A stretch of DNA of 64,000 nucleotides, taken from positions 124,001 to 188,000 of the forward strand of contig CAUTSA010000001.1 of assembly GCA_963540965.1 (NCBI GenBank), given 5' to 3'. Positions 1 to 7,803 of this stretch are shown here, in pieces. Within the stretch, counting starts at the first letter, position 1; each line of letters opens with the position of its first letter. Source of the DNA: Nanosyncoccus sp963540965 (GTDB taxonomy: Bacteria; Patescibacteriota; Saccharimonadia; Saccharimonadales; Saccharimonadaceae). The notes beneath the pieces are model-generated. The model was not told where the DNA came from. It did no database searches and worked only from the letters and a program-made list of their open reading frames with translations. The position numbers and the translations under genes are program-made.

Positions 1-830
1 AAATGAATGAACGAATCTTACCAAAAGAAGACCTCGAGGCATCGAAGATTATTGAAGCAAAATTCAATCAAAAGAAAAGTATTAAGATTTTGACAGAAAC
101 TAAGGTAGTAAGTGTTGAAAATGATGGGATTCAAACTTTAGCGACTGGTAGGAAGACTAAAGTAATCAAGGCTTCACTACTCCGAGGGGGTCAGAAAAAA
201 TCCGTACGAGTAGAATGCGTGGTGTTGGCTGCTGGACAGAAGCCAGAGTTAGACTTAGGACTTGAAAACGCCAATGTAAAATATACGCCTGAAGGTATTC
301 TAGTCTCTAATCAGATGCAAACTTCAAATAAAAATATTTTTGCAGCAGGAGGTGTGGCTACAATAAAGGAAAATAAAAAGATTAGTGATTTTCAATTCAG
401 CTCTTACGAGAAAGATACTTACGAGGGGGCAATTGCGGCTTCAGTAGCGTTTAATGGTCGATCCAGAACTATTGTCGAAAATAATGGATTTGTACGGATG
501 ACCAACACATACCCAAAGGTAGCAAGTGTGGGAATAACTGAGGAGCAATGTGCGTCGATAGGCTTAAAATATACAAGTGCCATATCTGGATTAACACAGA
601 AAGAGGCAACCTGGAGCCCTAGCGCAGAAGATGGATTTGTAAAAATAATTTGTAACCGTGAAAAGAAGATTCTTGGAGCAACAATTGTAGCGCCAAACGC
701 AGAGATACTAATACAAGAAATAAGTTTGGCGATGCGAAACGGATTAACGGTGGTTGATGTAGCTGCTGCCCCACACGCTGGAATGAGTCTAGCTGAAGCC
801 GTCAGGGTAACTGCGAGAAAATTATTATAA
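1..830 (+). CDS. FAD/NAD(P)-dependent disulfide-type oxidoreductase, C-terminal part
   Basis: The 5' end lies outside the window; the reading frame is open from the first bases. What remains is the end of the FAD/NAD-binding region (VVLAAGQKPE, then NIFAAGGVA, the flavin-binding 'GD' strand) followed by a pyridine nucleotide-disulfide oxidoreductase dimerisation domain (TYPKVASVGITEEQ, cf. the DPEVASVGLTE signature of the family). The family includes lipoamide dehydrogenase, mercuric reductase and related flavoproteins. The usual C-terminal catalytic HP..E motif reads HAGMSLAE, so the conserved His-Pro pair is altered and a classical lipoamide dehydrogenase function is doubtful. The redox-active Cys pair would be upstream of the window. 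Family confident, substrate unknown. Confidence 0.85.
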   Translation, partial: MNERILPKEDLEASKIIEAKFNQKKSIKILTETKVVSVENDGIQTLATGRKTKVIKASLLRGGQKKSVRVECVVLAAGQKPELDLGLENANVKYTPEGILVSNQMQTSNKNIFAAGGVATIKENKKISDFQFSSYEKDTYEGAIAASVAFNGRSRTIVENNGFVRMTNTYPKVASVGITEEQCASIGLKYTSAISGLTQKEATWSPSAEDGFVKIICNREKKILGATIVAPNAEILIQEISLAMRNGLTVVDVAAAPHAGMSLAEAVRVTARKLL

Positions 831-850
831 TCAGATTTTGAGATCTGGGG

Positions 851-879
851 TTGACAACTTAATTAAACGTCACTATAAT
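851..879 (+). promoter_or_regulatory. consensus -35/-10 promoter of the initiator tRNA
   Basis: TTGACA at 851-856 and TATAAT at 874-879 are separated by 17 bp, a perfect sigma-70 consensus pair. The tRNA begins 13 bp downstream, which fits a very short precursor leader. Confidence 0.9.
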
Positions 880-892
880 TAAGTTGTTCTAT

Positions 893-969
893 CGCGGGGT
901 AGAGCAGCCTGGTAGCTCGTTTGGCTCATAACCAAAAGGTCGTTGGTTCAAATCCAACCCCCGCCACCA
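893..969 (+). tRNA. initiator tRNA-fMet (CAT), CCA encoded
   Basis: This 77-nt cloverleaf has anticodon loop CTCATAA and an encoded 3' CCA. The first base pair is a C1 x C72 mismatch, and position 11-24 is A-T (purine-pyrimidine). Both are established initiator identity features; elongators have a paired 1-72 and the reverse 11-24. The anticodon stem ends TGG/CCA, so only two of the three G-C pairs normally found in initiators (GGG/CCC) are present. The T arm reads GTTGG-TTCAAAT-CCAAC. It is transcribed as a single gene between its own promoter and terminator. Confidence 0.93.
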
Positions 970-985
970 AATTAAAGATTATAGG

Positions 986-1006
986 AGAGCAGCAATGCTC
1001 TTTTTT
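986..1006 (+). terminator. intrinsic terminator of tRNA-fMet
   Basis: AGAGCA-GCAA-TGCTCT stem-loop followed by a T run, 16 nt after the tRNA CCA end. Confidence 0.8.
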
Positions 1007-1018
1007 GGTATTATACGT

Positions 1019-1050
1019 AAAAAATAGCAGGTATAAGCCTGCTATTTTTT
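1019..1050. terminator. bidirectional terminator (serves the minor-pilin operon)
   Basis: Perfect 13-bp stem with six A on one arm and six T on the other and a 6-nt loop (core TAGCAGG/CCTGCTA). The symmetric A-stem-T design can end transcription from either side. It lies 5 bp from the stop of the last pilin gene. Confidence 0.85.
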
Positions 1051-1054
1051 ATAG

Positions 1055-2350
1055 TTAGAACCGACTATAGCTTGAACTTTCGTTATAATTCTCACATTGG
1101 TCCATAGTACCATCAACAGCAGTCCAGCAGTTGACGGTGGTATAGAAAGATTTTCGGGTTTTGCTATTTTTGTCATCATTAAGCTGAATAGCAAATTCCG
1201 GATATGGGAAATAGGTGTCAACAAGCTCGACGCGGCTTTCGACCCGTCGATAAAGATCGTTGGCGCGACCAGTGGAGTCAACGCGGGCTTGAACGCCAGT
1301 AAAGTTGATTGATTGTCGCTTGGAATCATAGAGAGAAACAGAGAAGTCGGTTTCAGGAGCGCCATATGGGAGAGTGAGGAGGAGAAAAGTGGTAGCAGGA
1401 TTACGGTCAGTACTACCTCGATAAGTATTGGGAACTTCAAAGGTAGCGGAACAGAAGAAGCTTCCCTCTTGGCAGTTAACGGTAAATAAGTGATTACCAC
1501 TCTTATCGAAGGTTTCAGAGACCTCAGTAGCAGAGAAGTCGTTACGCCCCTTACTATCGTTGGTAGGTTTCAAAAAGAGCATCGCACGGTTGGTACTATT
1601 CTCACTGCTAGCAATATTAAACTCACCGAGATTAAAATTACGATCGGATTGGAAGAAGGCAGCAGAGATTAGCGGAGGTGACATAGAGTGTTGCCCGCTA
1701 GGGAGAAGTCCGTCATTTTGGTCCCAACTGATAGCACTACCACTACGTTGTTGCGTAGTGTAATTAGTGTCTGAGAACCATTTAATATTAATGTATCTGA
1801 GATTTTGGATTTGATCGGTGCGAAGAGGGACGATACGAGTGCGAGTATCAGAGCTGAGAGTGGAACGATAGTCTGCGAGATCCTCTTGGATAGTAACGCA
1901 GGTATAGGCCTGTAATTTTGAGGCGGAAGAACCACCATCCTGACTTGAGTCTTTGACTTCTTGAATAGTGACACCATGTTGCTCATCGATGGTGCGACCA
2001 AGTACATTAGAGACAGTACTGCAATCTTGTCGGCGAACACCATCTTGCATGGCAGCAATAATTTTACTACAAGGGTTCCCGGAGTTTACAGTATGACCCT
2101 TATTTAAGCAGTCGTGATATTTTAGTAGGGCGACCTTAGCATCTTCTACACCAGCAAGAGCAGAATCATAAGCGGATTTAGATAAGTTAGAGTTCGTGGT
2201 CTGGTTGACCTCAGAAAGAATAAGTCTTGTAAAAGCAAGGGTAATAATACTAAAGAGAATGATAGTAAAAACAGTAACGATCATGGAGGTTGCACCTTTT
2301 TTTGTACTAACTCCTTGAGCTAAGCGATATTTTTTGAAAAACAGTTTCAT
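1055..2350 (-). CDS. PilX/GspK-like minor pilin, last gene of pilin operon
   Basis: 431 residues. A short basic leader ending KKGATS is followed by one hydrophobic helix (about residues 22-45), the layout of a prepilin-type N terminus, but without the Glu at +5. The rest is a large soluble domain with several Cys pairs. It resembles the PilX/GspK class of large, Glu-poor minor pilins that cap type IV pili or secretion pseudopili; this match is by architecture only. The ATG overlaps the TAA of the preceding gene by one base (TAATG), with GGGAG just upstream, so translation is probably coupled. A shared terminator follows directly. Confidence 0.7.
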   Translation of the reverse strand: MKLFFKKYRLAQGVSTKKGATSMIVTVFTIILFSIITLAFTRLILSEVNQTTNSNLSKSAYDSALAGVEDAKVALLKYHDCLNKGHTVNSGNPCSKIIAAMQDGVRRQDCSTVSNVLGRTIDEQHGVTIQEVKDSSQDGGSSASKLQAYTCVTIQEDLADYRSTLSSDTRTRIVPLRTDQIQNLRYINIKWFSDTNYTTQQRSGSAISWDQNDGLLPSGQHSMSPPLISAAFFQSDRNFNLGEFNIASSENSTNRAMLFLKPTNDSKGRNDFSATEVSETFDKSGNHLFTVNCQEGSFFCSATFEVPNTYRGSTDRNPATTFLLLTLPYGAPETDFSVSLYDSKRQSINFTGVQARVDSTGRANDLYRRVESRVELVDTYFPYPEFAIQLNDDKNSKTRKSFYTTVNCWTAVDGTMDQCENYNESSSYSRF

Positions 2351-3267
2351 TATTCTCCCTTTCTATTTTGGCCAGTCGATCTCGCCGCAAAGTTAAATTT
2401 ATTGATTGCACAGTAGGTAAAATCGGTCGAGAAGCCGTCGGTTGGAGGAGCCTTGCAGAATTCGCCAACACCAGTAATATCAATGCTGCCCCGTTCGGTA
2501 GCTAAAATAAAGGTGCCGGAATAGAAAGAGTGAAGCGTAACAGAATGCTGAGTGACTGGGAAAATCACAAAATTATAGAGCACAAGACGATCATCAGATT
2601 GCTCAAGGAGCTCGGTAGAGATAGAGCCTTTGAGATGAAAATCATTTCTTGTATGATCAAAATCATATTGAGCCGTTGAGGTGGTATGCATTAGTGTGTG
2701 CTGGTAACAGAGATCACGATTGCTGTCTTCAATTTTAAGCAATTTAAAATCTTTCTTTTCAGCATTCTGACCATCATTAAAAGTGGCGGCAGCTCCGGAT
2801 ACAAGTTCATAATCTTCACTATTTAAAACATAACCAGTGTTCCATAGATAACTATGACGACCAGTGCAAAATACACCGTTGGTTGGAACATTCTGCAACA
2901 GGGAGCCATTTGACCGCAACCTAACCGTTCCGTAGTTTTGCTGATAAACATACATGCGCGCATTATCGTTTAGACACTTTTGCATTTCCGCTTTATCTGA
3001 AGCATACTCGGCACGACAGATATCAGTAAGCGCCCTTGCAGGTGCAGCAGCAATTGTACGTGAAAGATCATCTACCAAGAGACGACCGGTCGAATTAACC
3101 GCACGAATGACTAGCCCCTTATGGTAGGTCGTGGAGATATGAATAGAGATAATGGAGACCATAACCAGAAGAGAGGAGATAAAGGCAAGGCCGAGAGAGA
3201 GCTCCATAATAGTAAAGCCTTTTTTGGAGTGGTTTTTGCTGGTAGGTTTTTGAATTATTCTTCGCAT
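2350..3267 (-). CDS. type IV minor pilin (PilW/GspJ-like)
   Basis: About 305 residues, starting at the ATG two bases after the previous gene's TAG. A longer in-frame ATG at 3399 would lie inside the upstream gene and push the signal to the middle of the protein, so I reject it. The N terminus carries a textbook class III prepilin signal: KKG|FTIMELSLGLAF, with Gly before the cleavage site, Glu at +5 and a hydrophobic helix after it. The prepilin peptidase PilD would cut after the Gly and methylate the Phe. The C-terminal part is a Cys-containing globular domain. By position and size it is the PilW/GspJ equivalent. Confidence 0.82.
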   Translation of the reverse strand: MRRIIQKPTSKNHSKKGFTIMELSLGLAFISSLLVMVSIISIHISTTYHKGLVIRAVNSTGRLLVDDLSRTIAAAPARALTDICRAEYASDKAEMQKCLNDNARMYVYQQNYGTVRLRSNGSLLQNVPTNGVFCTGRHSYLWNTGYVLNSEDYELVSGAAATFNDGQNAEKKDFKLLKIEDSNRDLCYQHTLMHTTSTAQYDFDHTRNDFHLKGSISTELLEQSDDRLVLYNFVIFPVTQHSVTLHSFYSGTFILATERGSIDITGVGEFCKAPPTDGFSTDFTYCAINKFNFAARSTGQNRKGE

Positions 3268-3268
3268 A

Positions 3269-4186
3269 CTAATCTTTTTTAATAAACTCCGGGTTATAAA
3301 GACGAATAATAGTGCTAATAATTGAAGGGATGTTGCGATTTGGACCATACCAGCAAGAACGAATATGGAAATCGTAGAATTCTGGGGCTTGCTGGTCAAG
3401 ACCGGAGTCGTCTATAGCATCAGGATTGCTGACGCCCGTGACATCACGGGTACCAATAACCCAAAGACCCTCTATACGATAAGGGGTGACGAAGGCGGGA
3501 GTGAGATATAGGTTACTACCAGAATTTGACTCGTTGAGATTGGCTGAACTGTCCACCCCATTAGAAGCCCCAACCTGTGAGGAATTTGAAAAAACTAGAC
3601 GAGGGTACAAAGAAGCCTCCTGAAAGAGTGACTGATTTTCCCTTGCCGAAACAATTGTCCTATCGGGATTTTTGGGATCTAATTTTCTAGTATTAATAAT
3701 AAAGGCCTTATCGGTAAAAATATTATGAACCTCACCGGCAACATTGGCTGCATCGTAATACTGGTAACAATTCTGTTCACTGTATTTAGAAATCTTAATA
3801 GGGTTATTATTTAAACCATTCTGTACACTAGCAAGCCGCTGCCAGAGATCACGATATTCCTGCCACTTCGTAGGGTCAATATTTTGATCGCGGACTAGCT
3901 CACGCTCTGAAAGATAAGAATTGTGAATAAAGCGAATAGCCTCGGCCTGGGCTTCAATTTCATTTCTGGCCATAGAGACCTCAAGGGTGCCTTGGATAAG
4001 AGAGAGATTTCGATTCATGAGACCAATTGAGACAATGGTAATGATTGAAAAGATAGTAAAACAGAAAATAATCTCAATAATAGTATCACCACGTCGAGAA
4101 GAATGATTTGAGAGAGCCTTATAAGGACAACTCTTAGCTTGGGTAACCTTTAAATTTTTAGGAGAGTTTAACATATACATTACCAT
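3269..4186 (-). CDS. type IV minor pilin (PilV/GspI-like)
   Basis: 305 residues from the first ATG; ATGs at 4180 and 4174 are equally close to the pilin signal and the true start among these three is uncertain, since no clear Shine-Dalgarno is present. The prepilin signal RRG|DTIIEIIFCFTIF has Gly at -1 and Glu at +5, with an unusual Asp in place of the N-terminal aromatic residue. A hydrophobic helix and a soluble C-terminal domain follow. It sits between two other pseudopilins, 9 nt after one and 1 nt before the next. The PilV/GspI assignment comes from operon order. Confidence 0.78.
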   Translation of the reverse strand: MVMYMLNSPKNLKVTQAKSCPYKALSNHSSRRGDTIIEIIFCFTIFSIITIVSIGLMNRNLSLIQGTLEVSMARNEIEAQAEAIRFIHNSYLSERELVRDQNIDPTKWQEYRDLWQRLASVQNGLNNNPIKISKYSEQNCYQYYDAANVAGEVHNIFTDKAFIINTRKLDPKNPDRTIVSARENQSLFQEASLYPRLVFSNSSQVGASNGVDSSANLNESNSGSNLYLTPAFVTPYRIEGLWVIGTRDVTGVSNPDAIDDSGLDQQAPEFYDFHIRSCWYGPNRNIPSIISTIIRLYNPEFIKKD

Positions 4187-4195
4187 TATACGCCA

Positions 4196-5206
4196 CTATT
4201 GGCAGGGATTATCATTACTATCGATATCGACTAACTGAACTGCGGAAGAGTTGTTGCCATCAGCTTTAATGCGAATTGGTCGACGCCTCTTGGGGGCGAG
4301 AGGAATATCATCAGAGGAAACACACAGAGTAAAATCTTGTTTGTTTTGCATTCTGGAATCTTTAAGCTCGTACTCTAGGACATTAGACGTGCCAGAAACA
4401 ACTTCGCCAAGTGCGCCATAAAGCAGAGCGCTACTAGCATAGGGGCGGTACTGGTCAAGACTAGCAGTCTCGCAGGATTGATTAGGGGCATTACGATTGA
4501 GTTTTTCGAGCAAATCACCAGCATCAAAAGTTTGACCTGGCTGATCATAGTAATAAGTATGAACAGTACCGGAAACTGGAGACCTGACGATCATGATAGC
4601 GCCACGTAACAACTCTTGATTAGCGGTTTGTTCAATTCTAGCTTGCCATTGTGGGGTATATGAGGACTCTTGTCCTGCAAAATGTACTCGACAGGAGCCT
4701 GGAGCACTTCTCAGAGTAACAACATTGGCAGCAACGGCTTTAAGTGAATTAATAGCATTGTCACCGGTAGAATTTTCAATATTCATTTGACCGGTATAAA
4801 CACGTCCGATAATGTCGTACATGTGAACTTTTGTACTAGGAACGCCAGTTTCAGGATCTTTCTCGCCAAAAGTAATGAGCTTACCATAAATTGCACAGCG
4901 ACTGCGACCGGGATAATTATCGGTATCGGTATTTGTCGTAAGGCGTCCGTTTTCATCCCAGAGTGAGTTCAAAGTGCAAGAAAAACCACTGTCTTCTGTA
5001 AATAATCTAGGATTTTGTACATTAATAGTAGCTGAATAAGCACTACGGAGATAATTTGCGAGATCTGTATAAGAGTCCAAAAAGCGCTGTCGATGGATAT
5101 TGGAGGTTATAGTGCTTAGAATTGCCATTGCAAGAGCAGTGGAGATAGTTAAAACCAGCATGACCTCAATGATGGTGAAGCCAAAACGATGACGCGTCTT
5201 TTGCAT
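4196..5206 (-). CDS. type IV minor pilin (FimT/GspH-like)
   Basis: 336 residues from the ATG at 5206. This start puts the prepilin signal RFG|FTIIEVMLVLTIS directly at the N terminus (Gly -1, Phe +1, Glu +5). An upstream in-frame ATG at 5242 would overlap the -10 element. TATAAT ends 6 nt before the ATG, so the mRNA is predicted to be leaderless. The C-terminal region is a large Cys-bearing globular domain. As first pilin of the operon it takes the FimT/GspH place, which primes pilus assembly in other systems. No pilus motor or platform genes are in the window. Confidence 0.82.
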   Translation of the reverse strand: MQKTRHRFGFTIIEVMLVLTISTALAMAILSTITSNIHRQRFLDSYTDLANYLRSAYSATINVQNPRLFTEDSGFSCTLNSLWDENGRLTTNTDTDNYPGRSRCAIYGKLITFGEKDPETGVPSTKVHMYDIIGRVYTGQMNIENSTGDNAINSLKAVAANVVTLRSAPGSCRVHFAGQESSYTPQWQARIEQTANQELLRGAIMIVRSPVSGTVHTYYYDQPGQTFDAGDLLEKLNRNAPNQSCETASLDQYRPYASSALLYGALGEVVSGTSNVLEYELKDSRMQNKQDFTLCVSSDDIPLAPKRRRPIRIKADGNNSSAVQLVDIDSNDNPCQ

Positions 5207-5212
5207 AGTTTT

Positions 5213-5218
5213 ATTATA
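5213..5218 (-). promoter_or_regulatory. -10 element of first pilin gene (leaderless)
   Basis: TATAAT on the minus strand, followed by exactly 6 nt and then the ATG at 5206. Transcription should begin at or next to the start codon. Confidence 0.65.
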
Positions 5219-5298
5219 CATGAGCATTTTAGGTTTTACCATAAACTTAAAAATGAAGATTATGATAAAAGTGAAGAAAAGAGCTAGAGAAGGAGAGG

Positions 5299-6186
5299 CT
5301 AAAAAGAACCGGAGCCATAAGGAATAGATTCTAGGATTTTAGCTATAGAATTAGCTTTTTCAGTATAGCCAAGCCCCTTATAGGCATCGTAGGAAATACT
5401 GTAATAGACATACTTGGTGCCGTCAAACATATTCTCAGGGATGTAATTAAAAAGTTTTTCTAAAGTCTGGTTGTATTGTTTGGCTTTGTTATAAATACTA
5501 AGAGAATACAACTCAAGGAGGGCTTTTTGATCATCGTTAGTAATATTAGCAGTTTGAATTCGTTGATTGTAGTTATCAAAAGCTTTGACGGTATTTAAAT
5601 TACCTGCAGAATCGTAAGCGTCTTCAAGATAGCCAGAACCGATAACAGCAGTAATAAACTCATAGGTTTGAAATGGAGTGGCAGTCTTATTATCAAAATT
5701 ACTAATAATTTCCTTTTCGCGCTCCGCAGCCATTTCATAATCTTCTTTAAGATCATTGTATGTTTGAGAGCCTTTGGCGCAATTGCAGTTTACGGAAATA
5801 TAGTCAGTAGGATCAACATTATTATTATTTGTGCGGGTTGGGGCTTTCTCGCGAGTTATCTGCGAAACAATGAGCCAGCTGGCGCCAATGATGATGGCAA
5901 GAGTGAGAATTGAAACACCAACTGATGAAAGAATAAAGATGAGGGGATTACTTTTTCGCCAGTGACCAAGGCGTTGACGGAGTGCGGCAAACTTAGCTGC
6001 GCGTTCAGCTTTTTTAGCGGCCCTCATTGCAGCTCTTTGCGAGCGCTTATCATTTAGCTCTGCCTGTTTTTCTTGACGTTTTTTCTCTTTATCAGTCAAA
6101 GTAAAAGGATCAGCTGCAGAACCAGCTAGTGTCTGATTTGCGATATTACTACTGTGAAAGACTTGATCATTATTGGAATTATCCAT
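5299..6186 (-). CDS. single-pass membrane protein upstream of pilin operon
   Basis: About 295 residues from the ATG at 6186. A TATAAT lies 10 nt upstream of it, and an earlier in-frame ATG at 6225 lies upstream of that -10. Order: acidic N terminus, a strongly basic Lys/Arg/Ala-rich cytoplasmic coiled-coil-like stretch (residues about 35-75), one transmembrane helix (about 80-105), then an extracytoplasmic alpha-helical domain that looks TPR-like. It points the same way as the pilin genes, 93 nt before them, and may be an accessory assembly or anchoring factor. I do not recognise a named family. Confidence 0.65.
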   Translation of the reverse strand: MDNSNNDQVFHSSNIANQTLAGSAADPFTLTDKEKKRQEKQAELNDKRSQRAAMRAAKKAERAAKFAALRQRLGHWRKSNPLIFILSSVGVSILTLAIIIGASWLIVSQITREKAPTRTNNNNVDPTDYISVNCNCAKGSQTYNDLKEDYEMAAEREKEIISNFDNKTATPFQTYEFITAVIGSGYLEDAYDSAGNLNTVKAFDNYNQRIQTANITNDDQKALLELYSLSIYNKAKQYNQTLEKLFNYIPENMFDGTKYVYYSISYDAYKGLGYTEKANSIAKILESIPYGSGSF

Positions 6187-6233
6187 AGTACTTATGATTA
6201 TAGTCTGCGTGGGGAGAAAATACAAGAAAAGAC

Positions 6234-6254
6234 AAAACCCCCGACGGGCGGGGG
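6234..6254 (-). terminator. terminator after the 86-residue gene
   Basis: CCCCCG / CGGGGG stem with a 5-nt loop. On the minus strand it is followed by TTTTG. It lies 6 bp past the stop of the gene at 6261. Confidence 0.7.
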
Positions 6255-6260
6255 CATGGA

Positions 6261-6521
6261 TTAAAGCGTAGCGATACGATCGAATATAGCTGTGGCAATC
6301 CTGTCGAGTTCCTGGTCAGAACCTGTGAGCTCAAATGAAAAACCATTATCGCAAAGGATTGCGCGTAACTCAGTCTTTTCTTCCTGTGAAAGGTTTTTCG
6401 CCTTGAAAGAAGCGAGAGAGCCAAATGGCTTAGTCTTGCAGACTCCTTTGATAAATCTAAGCCGGAATTCCTCGCTCGGAATTGCATTCATGGTCTCGAC
6501 ATACTTTATATCTTTAGACAT
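6261..6521 (-). CDS. 86-residue protein of unknown function, strongly expressed layout
   Basis: Start chosen at ATG 6521, because GGGGGTGA lies 5-6 nt upstream; the in-frame ATG at 6584 falls on the -35 box. The protein is soluble, with two Cys (about residues 28 and 57), a central Lys-rich segment and an Asp/Glu-rich C-terminal helix. No family recognised. It has a full -35/-10 promoter, a strong Shine-Dalgarno and its own terminator. The promoter resembles that of the radical SAM gene 2.6 kb away, and both start 13 bp from an IS30 left end, so it may belong to the same accessory system, possibly as a substrate or partner. That link is inference. Confidence 0.65.
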   Translation of the reverse strand: MSKDIKYVETMNAIPSEEFRLRFIKGVCKTKPFGSLASFKAKNLSQEEKTELRAILCDNGFSFELTGSDQELDRIATAIFDRIATL

Positions 6522-6555
6522 AAAATCACCCCCTTTTAGAATGTCTAGATAATAT

Positions 6556-6584
6556 ATTATGGCATGTTTTATAATTTTTGTCAA
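6556..6584 (-). promoter_or_regulatory. consensus promoter of the 86-residue gene
   Basis: Minus-strand TTGACA (6584-6579), 17 bp spacer, CATAAT (6561-6556). Unlike most genes here it has a real -35 box and a leader with a Shine-Dalgarno sequence. Confidence 0.75.
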
Positions 6585-6597
6585 AGAACAGTCTAAA

Positions 6598-6663
6598 TTA
6601 ACCCCTCGGGTGCAACACCTCGAGGTCTATAGTAGATCTCGAAGTGTTGCACTTGAGGGGTTA
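6598..6663. mobile_element. IS30-family end-to-end remnant (66-bp palindrome)
   Basis: Left end TTAACCCCTCGGGTGCAACA and right end TGTTGCACTTGAGGGGTTA face each other as about 26-bp inverted repeats with few mismatches, separated by a short CGAGGTCTATAG-type core. The right half, including that core, matches the last about 50 bp of the transposase remnant at 9530-9580, apart from a 3-4-bp difference in the core. The element therefore looks like an IS30 copy whose interior was deleted, or a minimal end-only derivative. No coding capacity is left. Confidence 0.7.
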
Positions 6664-6772
6664 GAGTAGGAGAAAATATGATGTAGCTATATAATTAGAG
6701 GTTTATAAGAATATGACTAAAAAAATATATAATTGGATAATCTCCTGGCTCGAATGGAAACACCCGAAATTA

Positions 6773-6781
6773 TGATATAAT
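6773..6781 (+). promoter_or_regulatory. extended -10 of phosphorylase gene (leaderless)
   Basis: TGA-TATAAT, then 6 nt, then ATG at 6788. No Shine-Dalgarno. Confidence 0.65.
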
Positions 6782-6787
6782 ATAAAT

Positions 6788-7522
6788 ATGATTAAATATG
6801 ATGCAGAAAGAAAAACAGTTTTCGGCCCATGTGATCTGAAGCTAAAAGGCTCACCATCAAAATGTCTACTTATTTTTGATGACGAAATTTGGGAAGATTT
6901 TGTACTTCCGAACAAAGATCTAGAGACCTTTCCGGTAACAAATGTTTTTGGTCGTAAGTTTGATACTTATCGTTATATCGAAGTTAATGGCGAAAAAATT
7001 CTCTTAGTCTATCCAACCATGGGTGCGGCGGGATGCGTCTGTGATGTTGAACTTCTGATCGCAAGCGGGATTAATAAAATAGTAGCATTTGGTACGTGTG
7101 GAAGACTTGATAGATATATTGCACAAAATACAATTATTTTACCGACCAGTGCTTATCGCGAAGAGGGGACGAGTTATCATTATCTTCCTGAGAGTGATGA
7201 AATTGGAGTGGATAAAGATGCCCTTAAAATCTGTAAAGATATCTTCGAAAAGAATAATTTTGCAACTATCGATGGAAAGATTTGGACAACTGATGCGGTA
7301 TATCGCGAAACCGCCGGAAAAGTTGCTTTAATGAAAAAGCGTGGTTGCGTTGGTGTTGATATGGAATTATCTGCGCTATTAGCCTTAGCGGAATATCGCG
7401 GTATAAAATTTACCGAATTTTTAATTGGTGATGATCCGGTAGATGGTAACGCGGTTGATCCGAAAGAGCGAAGAAACGAAGATATATTTAATACCGCAAT
7501 CGAGATTTTGAATAAGATTTAG
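6788..7522 (+). CDS. nucleoside phosphorylase family protein (uridine phosphorylase-like)
   Basis: 244 residues, the normal length of the PNP/UDP phosphorylase family, which cleaves nucleosides with phosphate to free base and (deoxy)ribose-1-phosphate. Visible signatures are the phosphate-site strand IVAFGTCGRLD (about residues 98-108) and VGVDMELSALLALAEYRG (about 192-209), the equivalent of the VxME ribose/base-binding motif in Udp and DeoD. It would suit a nucleotide-scavenging parasite. It is convergent with the RiPP genes and shares their terminator. Its leaderless promoter starts about 110 bp from an IS30 remnant. The exact base specificity cannot be read from sequence. Confidence 0.82.
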   Translation: MIKYDAERKTVFGPCDLKLKGSPSKCLLIFDDEIWEDFVLPNKDLETFPVTNVFGRKFDTYRYIEVNGEKILLVYPTMGAAGCVCDVELLIASGINKIVAFGTCGRLDRYIAQNTIILPTSAYREEGTSYHYLPESDEIGVDKDALKICKDIFEKNNFATIDGKIWTTDAVYRETAGKVALMKKRGCVGVDMELSALLALAEYRGIKFTEFLIGDDPVDGNAVDPKERRNEDIFNTAIEILNKI

Positions 7523-7535
7523 GGGCATAAAAAAG

Positions 7536-7563
7536 AGGTCGCCCATAAGGAGCGACCTTTTTT
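7536..7563. terminator. bidirectional terminator between phosphorylase and RiPP genes
   Basis: AGGTCGC / GCGACCT stem with a 9-nt loop, A run before and T run after, so it can act on both strands. Confidence 0.85.
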
Positions 7564-7614
7564 GGTTCCTAAAAAGGAAGCAGAGGAATAATATGACTAA
7601 TTTACGGTTCGGTG

Positions 7615-7767
7615 TTAAGCCTTTTCGACATAGGTGCTACCACAGCAACCTTTGCCACCCATCATAATAGCCTTAGTGATAGACTGTCCGTTTCGGAGAT
7701 ATTCATCTCTAGAGCTACGCTGATTGACCAGGTTTAGATGATCAATATTAGCTTTGATAACTTTCAT
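7615..7767 (-). CDS. candidate RiPP precursor peptide, 50 residues
   Basis: A small ORF that begins with the strongest Shine-Dalgarno in the region (AAAGGAGGTG, 6 nt before ATG), 36 nt after the radical SAM gene and on the same strand. The peptide has a charged N-terminal part (leader-like, MKVIKANIDHLNLVNQR...), then MMGGKGCCGSTYVEKA at the C terminus. The Gly-Gly followed by a short core with a vicinal Cys pair, Ser, Thr and Tyr looks like a double-glycine leader boundary and a modified core. Small peptides encoded next to SPASM radical SAM enzymes are their usual substrates. I know no named family with this core. No dedicated C39 exporter is seen nearby. Confidence 0.75.
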   Translation of the reverse strand: MKVIKANIDHLNLVNQRSSRDEYLRNGQSITKAIMMGGKGCCGSTYVEKA

Positions 7768-7803
7768 TGTATTCACCTCCTTTCATGGTAATCTCTCCGC
7801 CTC

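Noticed and set aside
1042..1500. Antisense-frame protein of 152 residues inside the last pilin gene region
   Set aside because: It lies in another frame of the same strand as a better-supported pilin gene, has no ribosome site and crosses the terminator side of the operon.
3268..3399. 44-residue N-terminal extension of the PilW-like pilin
   Set aside because: It lies inside the preceding gene and would bury the prepilin cleavage site.
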